Source: Hydrogenovibrio sp. UBA654
GTDB taxonomy: Bacteria > Pseudomonadota > Gammaproteobacteria > Thiomicrospirales > Thiomicrospiraceae
NCBI GenBank assembly: GCA_002299585.1
Contig: DBOE01000041.1
Location: 1 to 9,050, forward strand
Direction: 5' to 3'
DNA length: 9,050 bases
In this document: one piece after another, positions 1 to 5,851 of the stretch
How the letters are laid out: the number at the start of each line of letters is the position of its first letter
How positions within the stretch are numbered: the stretch's first letter is position 1
Translations under genes and position numbers: made by a program
Notes under the pieces: model-generated
Database searches by the model: none
Told to the model about the DNA's origin: nothing
What the model saw: only the letters and a program-made list of their open reading frames with translations

Positions 1-1
1 T

Positions 2-142
2 TCGCTATTTAAGCGTTACCCCGCTACAATAGATCATGGTAAGCTAGGTATGCAAAAACTAACTGATGCCGAAATAGATGGTTTAGAATGCTTTTTTCGC
101 CTACTAACTGATAAACAGTTTAAAGATAAGCTCCCCCCCTAA
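2..142 (+). CDS. C-terminal end of a probable di-haem cytochrome c peroxidase/MauG-family protein (partial)
   Basis: An open frame runs in from the left edge and stops with TAA at 140-142, leaving 46 codons of a gene whose start lies outside the window. The visible tail contains a stretch LTDAEIDGLECFFRLLTD. This resembles the conserved end of di-haem cytochrome c peroxidase/MauG-type proteins, where a leucine-rich 'LTdaE..dLvaFL..LTd' helix follows the second haem domain. Those proteins are usually periplasmic peroxidases or cofactor-oxidising enzymes. No CxxCH haem motif falls in the fragment, so the family call rests on this short match alone. The gene converges on dapB with 22 bases between stop codons. 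Codons just before the stop form a run of seven C (133-139). Another oxidoreductase with a similar C-terminal helix cannot be excluded. Confidence 0.45.
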   Translation, partial: SLFKRYPATIDHGKLGMQKLTDAEIDGLECFFRLLTDKQFKDKLPP

Positions 143-164
143 GAACAGCCTTAGATTGCAGTAA

Positions 165-965
165 TTAGCGCAGATTCAAAACATCTTGCATATCAAACAA
201 ACCAGTTTGTTTAGTTGCAACCCATCCACAGGCTCTAGCGGCACCTTTGGCAAAGGTCATTCTGCTAGAGGCTTTATGAGTTATTTCGACCCTTTCACCT
301 TCACTGGCAAAAATTACACTATGATCGCCAACTATATCACCTGCCCGAATAGTTGCAAAACCTATAGTATTTGTATCTCTTGGCTGGCTAATTCCTTCTC
401 TGCCATAAATGGCGCAGTCTTTTAAATTTCTACCTAGAGCTTTAGCTACTACTTCACCCATTTTTAAGGCTGTACCTGATGGCGCATCTACTTTATGGCG
501 ATGATGAGCTTCTACTATTTCTATATCGTAGTCTGAGTTTAATACTTCGCTTGCTTGTTTTAATAATTTTAAACATAGATTTACGCCAACACTATAATTA
601 GCAGCAAAAATAATTGCTATTTGTTTAGATGCTTGCTCAATTTTAGCTAAACCACTTTCATCAAAACCGGTGGTGCCAATAATTATTTTTTTATTATATT
701 GCATACATACCGCTAGATTATTAATAGTAGTTGCAGGTGTAGTAAAATCAATTAGTGTGTCAAAGTCATTAATAACCTCGCCAATTGATCCAACCACCTT
801 AACCCCTATTTTGCCAATGCCAGCAAGTTCTCCTGCATCTGCTCCTAATAATGAACTATCTACTCTTTCTATTGCTGCTCTTACCTGCAAACCTTCTGTT
901 TTATGCACTGCTTCAACTAGAGTTTTGCCCATTCTGCCTGATGCACCAATTATTGCTATTTTCAT
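165..965 (-). CDS. dapB: 4-hydroxy-tetrahydrodipicolinate reductase
   Basis: DapB is the cytosolic enzyme that reduces the dapA product with NAD(P)H to tetrahydrodipicolinate, en route to diaminopimelate (cell wall) and lysine. The 266-residue protein is close to the E. coli length (273). It begins with the dinucleotide-binding glycine motif GASGRMG at 7-13, and has an acidic-basic pair E33-R34 at the site that sets NADH/NADPH preference. IIGTTGF lies at 95-101. The catalytic signature EAHHRHKVDAPSGT at 152-165 carries the expected histidine (H154) and lysine (K158), equivalent to E. coli H159 and K163. The ATG is four bases downstream of the dnaJ stop. A GGA 9 bases before it lies inside the dnaJ 3' end, so translation is probably coupled to dnaJ. 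The grpE-dnaK-dnaJ-dapB order is known from other gammaproteobacteria, where carAB often follows; here carAB does not. Confidence 0.97.
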   Translation of the reverse strand: MKIAIIGASGRMGKTLVEAVHKTEGLQVRAAIERVDSSLLGADAGELAGIGKIGVKVVGSIGEVINDFDTLIDFTTPATTINNLAVCMQYNKKIIIGTTGFDESGLAKIEQASKQIAIIFAANYSVGVNLCLKLLKQASEVLNSDYDIEIVEAHHRHKVDAPSGTALKMGEVVAKALGRNLKDCAIYGREGISQPRDTNTIGFATIRAGDIVGDHSVIFASEGERVEITHKASSRMTFAKGAARACGWVATKQTGLFDMQDVLNLR

Positions 966-969
966 CTAT

Positions 970-2100
970 TTATTTCCAAGGGCTATTTTTATCATCACCA
1001 GTAAAAAAGGACTTTACATTATCAAAAAAACTAGACTCTTTTGGGCTATGTTGCTTGTGGTGTTTACCCGTTAAGCTATCCTTTAATTGCTCTAGTAGCT
1101 CTTTTTGCTCTTTAGTTAGTTTTACTGGTGTTTCAATTTGTACCTGCACAATCATATCGCCAGCCCGTGAAGATCGTACTGATTTAACACCCTTACCTGA
1201 CATTTTGAACCTTTGCCCTGACTGAGTTCCTGCTGGAATTTTTAATGCTGATTTGCCACCTAGGGTTGGTACATCGATTGAGCCTCCTAAAGCTGCCGTT
1301 GGAAAAGATAGCGGTAACTCACAATATAGTGTATTGTCATCACGTTGAAAAATCGCATGTTCTTTTACTCTGATACTAACATACAAGTCTCCATGGGGGG
1401 CTCCAACTTCACCAGCTTCTCCTTCGCCTTCTACACGAATTCTGTCTCCATTATCAACCCCTGCTGGAATTTTAACACTTAGAGTTTTATTGCTATGTTT
1501 ATAACCTTCCCCACGACAAGATTTACAAGGAGATTTGATTATTTGCCCTTTACCTGCACAATTTGGACAGGTACGAGCAACTGCAAAAAAACCTTGCTGA
1601 ACCCTTACTTGCCCTGATCCTTGGCAAGTTTGACAGGTAATAACACTAGAACCTGCTTCTGCTCCTGAACCACTGCAAGAGGAACAAGACTCTTTAGTTG
1701 GAATACGAATATCCAAGCTTTTACCAGCGACAGCCTCTTCAAGAGTAAGAATTACTTCATATTGTAAATCTTGACCAGTTTGTGGCCCTCTACGACCACC
1801 GCCGCCAAATATGTCGCCAAATATATCGCCAAAATCAAAAGATTCCCCCCCAAAACCGCCTTGTCCTGAATTAGCATCTACCCCAGCATGACCAAACTGA
1901 TCATAGGCTTGGCGTTTTTGAGGATCAGATAATACTTCGTAGGCTTCAGAGGCTTCTTTAAATTTATTTTCTGCATTAGGATTATCAGGGTTTCTATCTG
2001 GGTGAAACTTCATCGCTAATTTACGGTAAGATTTTTTAATTTCTCCGCTTGAAGCAGTTTTAGTGATTTGCAAAATTTGGTAATAACATTTTTTTGACAT
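970..2100 (-). CDS. dnaJ: Chaperone protein DnaJ (Hsp40)
   Basis: DnaJ delivers unfolded clients to DnaK and stimulates its ATPase. The 376 residues match the E. coli length. Domains in order: a J domain (about 1-70) with the essential HPD at 33-35; a Gly/Phe-rich linker (about 74-106) with the repeated GDIF; a zinc-binding domain with four CxxCxGxG motifs starting at C139, C156, C178 and C192; and the C-terminal client-binding domains. All eight zinc cysteines are present. The ATG at 2100 gives the standard family N-terminus and no other start fits. However, no Shine-Dalgarno-like sequence lies in the 20 or so A/T-rich bases before it. A run of seven G on the coding strand (1845-1851) encodes part of the Gly/Phe linker. 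The 162-base gap to dnaK holds a terminator-like hairpin and a candidate promoter, so dnaJ-dapB may be partly an independent transcript. Confidence 0.98.
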   Translation of the reverse strand: MSKKCYYQILQITKTASSGEIKKSYRKLAMKFHPDRNPDNPNAENKFKEASEAYEVLSDPQKRQAYDQFGHAGVDANSGQGGFGGESFDFGDIFGDIFGGGGRRGPQTGQDLQYEVILTLEEAVAGKSLDIRIPTKESCSSCSGSGAEAGSSVITCQTCQGSGQVRVQQGFFAVARTCPNCAGKGQIIKSPCKSCRGEGYKHSNKTLSVKIPAGVDNGDRIRVEGEGEAGEVGAPHGDLYVSIRVKEHAIFQRDDNTLYCELPLSFPTAALGGSIDVPTLGGKSALKIPAGTQSGQRFKMSGKGVKSVRSSRAGDMIVQVQIETPVKLTKEQKELLEQLKDSLTGKHHKQHSPKESSFFDNVKSFFTGDDKNSPWK

Positions 2101-2134
2101 AAGTTTCTATTTTTTTAAGTTTTACCCCACCAAC

Positions 2135-2163
2135 TTTATAAAAAAAAGGGGGGATAAAAACAA
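2135..2163 (-). promoter_or_regulatory. Candidate sigma-70-type promoter for dnaJ-dapB
   Basis: Reading the minus strand, TTGTTT (2163-2158) is followed by 17 bases and TATAAA (2140-2135). That is three of six -35 matches, five of six -10 matches, and ideal spacing. The spacer is unusual, containing six C followed by eight T. A transcript would start near 2128 and give a leader of about 28 bases before the dnaJ ATG. The site lies just downstream of the terminator-like hairpin, where a promoter would be useful. In DNA this AT-rich, such matches arise by chance, so the call is tentative. Confidence 0.35.
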
Positions 2164-2182
2164 TGGTTTTAGTATAAAGTTT

Positions 2183-2218
2183 AAAACAAAAAAATCTACC
2201 TGCATAATTACAGATAGA
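2183..2218 (-). terminator. Intrinsic terminator or attenuator between dnaK and dnaJ
   Basis: On the minus strand the arms TCTATCTGTA (2218-2209) and TGCAGGTAGA (2204-2195) form a 10-base-pair stem with two G-U pairs, closed by the four-base loop ATTA. The stem is followed at once by seven T (2194-2188), a G and four more T. This is the standard layout of a Rho-independent terminator. It starts 44 bases after the dnaK stop and points toward dnaJ. The stem has only three G-C pairs, so termination may be partial, which would lower dnaJ and dapB expression relative to dnaK. Folding energy was not computed. Confidence 0.6.
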
Positions 2219-2225
2219 AATTATA

Positions 2226-2250
2226 CTCTGACGATAGACCCTATTCAGAG
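2226..2250 (-). promoter_or_regulatory. Hairpin 12 bases downstream of the dnaK stop
   Basis: The minus strand reads CTCTGA-ATAG-GGT-CTAT-CG-TCAGAG. Both halves pair perfectly to give ten base pairs, with a two-base CG bulge and a three-base loop. It is not followed by a T-run (the next bases are TATAATTTC), so it is not a terminator by itself. It could protect the 3' end of the grpE-dnaK mRNA or mark a processing site. The TATAAT immediately after it (2225-2220) is a perfect -10 hexamer, but the -35 position 17 bases upstream (CTGAAT, 2248-2243) is weak. Confidence 0.45.
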
Positions 2251-2262
2251 ACTCCTTAAAAA

Positions 2263-4197
2263 TTAAGCTTTTTTATCTTCTTGCTTTGCGTCATTATCTT
2301 TAACTTCTTCAAACTCAGCATCAACAATATCATCATCGGCTTGTGTCGAACTTTGGGCATCTGCGCCAGCATCGCCTGCTTCTGGTTGGGCATAGGCTTT
2401 TTCTGCTAGTTTTTGACTAGCCGCTGCTAAGGCTTGTGATTTTTCATCAATAACTTCTTTACTATCACTTTTTATTGCTTCTTCAAGTTCGCTAATGGCT
2501 TTTTCTATTGCTTCTTTCTCAGTTGCATCAACTACATCACCCTGCTCAGCAAGTAGTTTTTTAGTGCTGTGAACCATGCCGTCGGCTTGGTTACGAACTT
2601 CAATAAGCTCTTTCATTTTTGCATCTTCTTCTGCGTGGGCTTCTGCATCTTTAACCATTGCATCTACTTCTTCATCTGACAATCCTGAAGATGATTTAAT
2701 AGTAATGTGTTGTTGCTTATTGGTAGCTTGATCTTTAGCGGTTACCGTTAAAATACCATTAGCATCTATATCAAAAGATACTTCGATTTGTGGTGTTCCA
2801 CGAGGTGCTGGTGGTATTTCGTCCAAGTTAAACTGACCTAAAGATTTATTGCCCGTTGCCATCTCTCTTTCACCCTGTGCTACATGAATGGTTACCGCAG
2901 CTTGATTATCTTCGGCTGTGGAGAAGGTTTGCGATTTTTTAGTTGGGATAGTTGTATTTTTTTCAATAAGTTTGGTCATTACACCGCCCATAGTCTCAAT
3001 TCCCAAAGAAAGAGGGGTTACATCAAGCAACAACACGTCATTTACATCACCAGAAAGTACACCACCTTGAATTGCCGCACCCATAGCAACTGCTTCATCA
3101 GGGTTTACATCTTTACGAGGCTCTTTACCAAAGAAATCTTTAACTGCTTTTTGCACCATAGGCACACGAGTTGAACCTCCAACTAAAATAACATCATCAA
3201 TTTCTGCTACCGATAGACCTGCATCTTTCATGGCAATTTTACAAGGCTCAATTGAGCGTTTAACTAAGTCTTCAATTAAAGATTCAAACTTAGCACGAGT
3301 GACTTTCATGTTTAAGTGCTTTGGGCCTGTTGCATCAGCCGTTACATAGGGTAAATTAATGTCTGTTTGCTCACGAGAGGATAATTCTATTTTGGCTTTT
3401 TCAGCCGCTTCTCTTACCCGTTGTAAGGCTAATTTATCTAGCTTAATATCAACATTTTGATCTTTTTTGAATTCTGTGGCAATATATTCAACCAGGGCAT
3501 TATCAAAATCTTCACCACCTAAAAAAGTGTCACCATTGGTTGATAATACTTCTACTTGTTTTTCACCATCTAGATCGGCAACTTCAATAATAGAGACATC
3601 AAAGGTACCCCCCCCTAAATCATAAACTGCAATTGTGCTATCACTCTTAACTTTGTCCATGCCATAAGCAAGTGCTGCCGCAGTTGGCTCATTAATAATT
3701 CTTTTAACTTCTAAGCCAGCAATCTTACCTGCGTCTTTAGTTGCTTGGCGTTGTGCATCGTTAAAATAGGCAGGTACAGTTACCACGGCTTCTGTTACAT
3801 CATGCCCAAGATAGTCTTCTGCTGTTTTTTTCATTTTCATTAGGGTGCGAGCTGATACCTCTTGTGGTGATAGCTTTTTACCATTTGCTTCAACCCATGC
3901 ATCTCCATTATCAGCTGCAACAATTTTATAAGGAACCATGTCTTTGTCTTTAGCAACTACTTTATCGTCTGCTCTACGACCAATTAGGCGTTTAATAGCA
4001 AATAGAGTATTTTCTGGGTTAGTAACTGCTTGGCGTTTTGCAGAATCTCCTACTAAAACCTCATCATCTGTATAAGCAACTATTGAAGGAGTGGTTCTTG
4101 CCCCTTCTGCATTTGGTATTACTTTTACTTCTTTGCCGTCCATTACTGCTACACAAGAGTTTGTTGTTCCTAAATCTATGCCGATTATTTTAGCCAT
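2263..4197 (-). CDS. dnaK: Chaperone protein DnaK (Hsp70)
   Basis: DnaK is the ATP-driven Hsp70 that binds exposed hydrophobic segments of cytosolic proteins, working with DnaJ and GrpE. Numbered from the start chosen here, the 644 residues show the phosphate-1 motif GIDLGTTNS (6-14), the catalytic lysine K69, the phosphate-2 motif DLGGGTFDVS (193-202, with T198 equivalent to the E. coli autophosphorylation site), and the adenosine motif ILVGGSTRVP (337-346). The interdomain linker VLLLDV (388-393), the substrate-binding domain and a C-terminal lid follow. The lid ends in DDDIVDAEFEEVKDN plus a charged tail. An upstream in-frame ATG at 4212 would add five residues, but it overlaps the GGAG ribosome site that serves the ATG at 4197. 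The 4197 start gives the family-standard MAKIIGID beginning. The GGG GGG GGT codons for G195-G197 make an eight-base G run in the ATP site. Confidence 0.98.
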   Translation of the reverse strand: MAKIIGIDLGTTNSCVAVMDGKEVKVIPNAEGARTTPSIVAYTDDEVLVGDSAKRQAVTNPENTLFAIKRLIGRRADDKVVAKDKDMVPYKIVAADNGDAWVEANGKKLSPQEVSARTLMKMKKTAEDYLGHDVTEAVVTVPAYFNDAQRQATKDAGKIAGLEVKRIINEPTAAALAYGMDKVKSDSTIAVYDLGGGTFDVSIIEVADLDGEKQVEVLSTNGDTFLGGEDFDNALVEYIATEFKKDQNVDIKLDKLALQRVREAAEKAKIELSSREQTDINLPYVTADATGPKHLNMKVTRAKFESLIEDLVKRSIEPCKIAMKDAGLSVAEIDDVILVGGSTRVPMVQKAVKDFFGKEPRKDVNPDEAVAMGAAIQGGVLSGDVNDVLLLDVTPLSLGIETMGGVMTKLIEKNTTIPTKKSQTFSTAEDNQAAVTIHVAQGEREMATGNKSLGQFNLDEIPPAPRGTPQIEVSFDIDANGILTVTAKDQATNKQQHITIKSSSGLSDEEVDAMVKDAEAHAEEDAKMKELIEVRNQADGMVHSTKKLLAEQGDVVDATEKEAIEKAISELEEAIKSDSKEVIDEKSQALAAASQKLAEKAYAQPEAGDAGADAQSSTQADDDIVDAEFEEVKDNDAKQEDKKA

Positions 4198-4206
4198 TCT
4201 AATTTT

Positions 4207-4210
4207 CTCC
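4207..4210 (-). promoter_or_regulatory. Shine-Dalgarno GGAG that fixes the dnaK start
   Basis: The minus strand reads GGAG (4210-4207), then nine bases, then ATG at 4197. The in-frame upstream ATG (4212-4210) shares a base with the GGAG and has only A/T-rich sequence in front of it. The site therefore supports initiation at 4197. grpE uses the same GGAG at 4844-4841, seven bases before its ATG. Confidence 0.8.
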
Positions 4211-4238
4211 ATTATTTTTTAATTTTGTTGTTTAATTT

Positions 4239-4264
4239 ATAAGGTGTCTTCTGTTTTTTTCAAG
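4239..4264 (-). promoter_or_regulatory. Second candidate heat-shock promoter, in the grpE-dnaK gap
   Basis: Minus-strand CTTGAA (4264-4259), followed by a further A, matches the sigma-32 -35 element. Fourteen bases on lies CCTTAT (4244-4239), four of six matches to CCCCAT at the same spacing as the promoter before grpE. The same stretch can also be read as a sigma-70 promoter: TTGAAA (4263-4258), 16 bases, TATAAA (4241-4236). Either reading gives a start near 4232 and a leader of about 35 bases for dnaK. It would raise DnaK above GrpE. It begins 12 bases past the grpE stop. Confidence 0.45.
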
Positions 4265-4275
4265 ACAGTCACTAA

Positions 4276-4833
4276 TTATTTTGCAACTATTACACGAGCT
4301 GGACGAACCAAGCGTTCATTCAACACATAACCCTTTTGGATAACTTCCATCACTGTATTTGCTTGATGCTCTGACGAAGGTATCATTGTCATTGCTTCTT
4401 GAGTTTTTGGATCAAACTTTTCTCCCATAGGGTCAATGCGTTCAACATTAAAGTCATTGAGCATATCCAGCACTTGTTTAAAGGTCATCTCTAGACCCTC
4501 TTGAATGCTCTCAATAGTTGCATCATCTTTTTTAGAGGCATCTAAACCCATTTCCATAGAGTCCATAACGGGGATAAGTGCATTAACAAACTTTTCTAAA
4601 CCATATTTATGAGCATTTTCTACATCAATCCTAGTGCGTCTTTTTAGGTTTTCCATATCTGCCATAGTTCTTAAAGCTAATTCTTTCTGCTTATCAGCTT
4701 CTTCAACAACTTTTGCTAGCTCAGCAGAAATATCATCCTCCAGCCCTTCGGTGGTTTCCTCTGGGTTTTCTACCGTTGGGATTTGTTCTGCAGTTAATTC
4801 TTCTTGCAAATCATTTTCTTTAGCTTTAGACAT
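4276..4833 (-). CDS. grpE: Nucleotide exchange factor GrpE
   Basis: GrpE is the cytosolic dimer that releases ADP from DnaK so that the client protein can leave. At 185 residues it is slightly shorter than E. coli GrpE (197). The N-terminal 35 residues are acidic and probably disordered. A long alpha-helical segment (about 36-85, with TMADMENLKRRTRIDVENAH at 56-75) is the dimerisation coiled coil. The C-terminal half ends in the family-typical beta domain with GYVLNERLVRPARVIVAK (168-185), which contacts DnaK. The ATG at 4833 is preceded by GGAG seven bases upstream (4844-4841). It is the first gene of the chaperone block, 78 bases from dnaK, and lies directly behind a sigma-32 promoter. Confidence 0.97.
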   Translation of the reverse strand: MSKAKENDLQEELTAEQIPTVENPEETTEGLEDDISAELAKVVEEADKQKELALRTMADMENLKRRTRIDVENAHKYGLEKFVNALIPVMDSMEMGLDASKKDDATIESIQEGLEMTFKQVLDMLNDFNVERIDPMGEKFDPKTQEAMTMIPSSEHQANTVMEVIQKGYVLNERLVRPARVIVAK

Positions 4834-4867
4834 GATTTTTCTCCAATTAAATTATATTTCTTGACTT

Positions 4868-4895
4868 TAATGGGGATAGCTTACAAACATTCAAG
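4868..4895 (-). promoter_or_regulatory. Sigma-32 heat-shock promoter upstream of grpE
   Basis: The minus strand carries CTTGAA (4895-4890), a 14-base spacer and CCCCAT (4875-4870) followed by TA. Both hexamers match the sigma-32 (RpoH) consensus perfectly, and the spacing is the one I recall for the E. coli dnaK P1 promoter. Transcription would start near 4862, leaving about 28 bases before the grpE ATG, including the GGAG. It is the clearest regulatory site in the window. Confidence 0.85.
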
Positions 4896-4975
4896 TATAA
4901 ATTTAAAAAAGCTACCTGTTTGCTTAATTATTGCTTAAAATATTGTTTAAAAATAACTTTAAAGAGCAGGTTGTA

Positions 4976-5851
4976 ATGTTTAATAAAATTGGTGTTTTTG
5001 GCAAAAATAATGGCATTGAGTCTTGGCAATTAATTGAGCAGCTATTAATTTATTTTAAAAACAAGCCACAATCTGTATTTTTAGACGGGATTACCTGTAA
5101 AGATTTTCCTAAAAAACAATTTGCTGTTGAAATTTTAGATAGAACAAAATTACTAACCACTATTGATTTGGCAATTGTAGTTGGTGGTGATGGTACTTTT
5201 TTAAGTGTTGCTCGTGAGGTTGTTGACCAACAAATACCAATTTTAGGCGTTAACCTTGGCAGGTTAGGGTTTTTAACCGATATTTCTCCAGAATTAATGT
5301 GTGCAACACTTGATGAAGTTTTTACTGATCACTATAAAGCTGAACAAAGAAATTTATTACAGGTTGAAATTAAAAACAATAAAAAAATGGTATTTAAGCA
5401 AGTGGCTTTTAATGATGTTGTTTTGCATAAAAACAATTCCTTAAAAATGATTGAGTTTGAAGTTTTTATTGATAATCGTTTTTTTAACAGCCAACGCTCT
5501 GATGGCTTAATCATAGCTACCCCCACAGGTTCAACTGCCTATTCATTATCCGCAGGTGGACCTATCTTAGATCCTAATTTAAATGCGATTTTATTGATCT
5601 CAATTAATCCGCACACCATGAACAATCGCCCAGTAGTAATTGATGGTAATAGCACTACTGTTATAAAACCACATGATAACTGTAATGGTAGAGCAACTAT
5701 TATGTGCGATGGTCAAGTAAACTTCCCTTTTGAGGCTGGCTATGAAGTAATAATTAGCCATCACCCAAAGTTTATAACCATGATTCATCCAAAAAAACAC
5801 GACCATTACCAATTGCTTAGAGCTAAATTACACTGGGGACACAAACTTTAA
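4976..5851 (+). CDS. nadK: NAD kinase
   Basis: NadK phosphorylates NAD+ with ATP to make NADP+ and is a cytosolic essential enzyme. From the start used here it has 291 residues (E. coli 292). It shows the GGDG motif at 70-73 (catalytic Asp72), GVNLGRLGFLTD at 91-102, the short N-D motif at 146-147, and the glycine-rich nucleotide-binding signature TPTGSTAYSLSAGGPI at 182-197. NPHTMNNRPVVID follows at 211-223. A TTG at 4931 could extend the frame by 15 residues but has no ribosome site. The ATG at 4976 has CAGG five bases upstream and gives the usual family N-terminus. The stop overlaps the recN start. No convincing sigma-70 promoter was found between 4880 and 4975, though transcription must begin in or near that interval. 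Confidence 0.96.
   Translation: MFNKIGVFGKNNGIESWQLIEQLLIYFKNKPQSVFLDGITCKDFPKKQFAVEILDRTKLLTTIDLAIVVGGDGTFLSVAREVVDQQIPILGVNLGRLGFLTDISPELMCATLDEVFTDHYKAEQRNLLQVEIKNNKKMVFKQVAFNDVVLHKNNSLKMIEFEVFIDNRFFNSQRSDGLIIATPTGSTAYSLSAGGPILDPNLNAILLISINPHTMNNRPVVIDGNSTTVIKPHDNCNGRATIMCDGQVNFPFEAGYEVIISHHPKFITMIHPKKHDHYQLLRAKLHWGHKL

Noticed and set aside
139..154. CTAAG-AACAGC-CTTAG inverted repeat in the gap between the peroxidase-like gene and dapB
   Set aside because: Only five base pairs, and neither strand has a T-run after it, so it is not a credible bidirectional terminator.
851..1225. Plus-strand open frame of 124 codons across the dapB/dnaJ junction
   Set aside because: It lies antisense to two confidently identified genes and its composition is low-complexity hydrophobic; it is a mirror of their coding bias. 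The same applies to other antisense frames at 186-425, 670-1074, 2884-3174, 4634-4864, 5332-5526, 5600-5812, 5823-6050, 6912-7127, 8192-8389 and 8687-8878.
1803..1830. 12-base near-tandem repeat in dnaJ
   Set aside because: It encodes the repeated GDIF of the Gly/Phe region that is normal for DnaJ, so it is not a separate element.
4198..4212. In-frame upstream ATG extending DnaK by five residues
   Set aside because: It overlaps the GGAG that serves the ATG at 4197 and has no ribosome site of its own; the family N-terminus is MAKIIGID.
4896..4941. TATAAA and TAAAAT hexamers as nadK promoter -10 elements
   Set aside because: Neither has an acceptable -35 element at 16-18 bases; such hexamers are common by chance in this AT-rich gap.
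4931..4975. TTG start extending NadK by 15 residues
   Set aside because: No ribosome site precedes it, and the added residues have no counterpart in NAD kinases of normal length.
5073..5088. CTGT-N8-ACGG, one base off a LexA box
   Set aside because: It lies inside nadK coding sequence, about 760 bases before recN, with no adjacent promoter.
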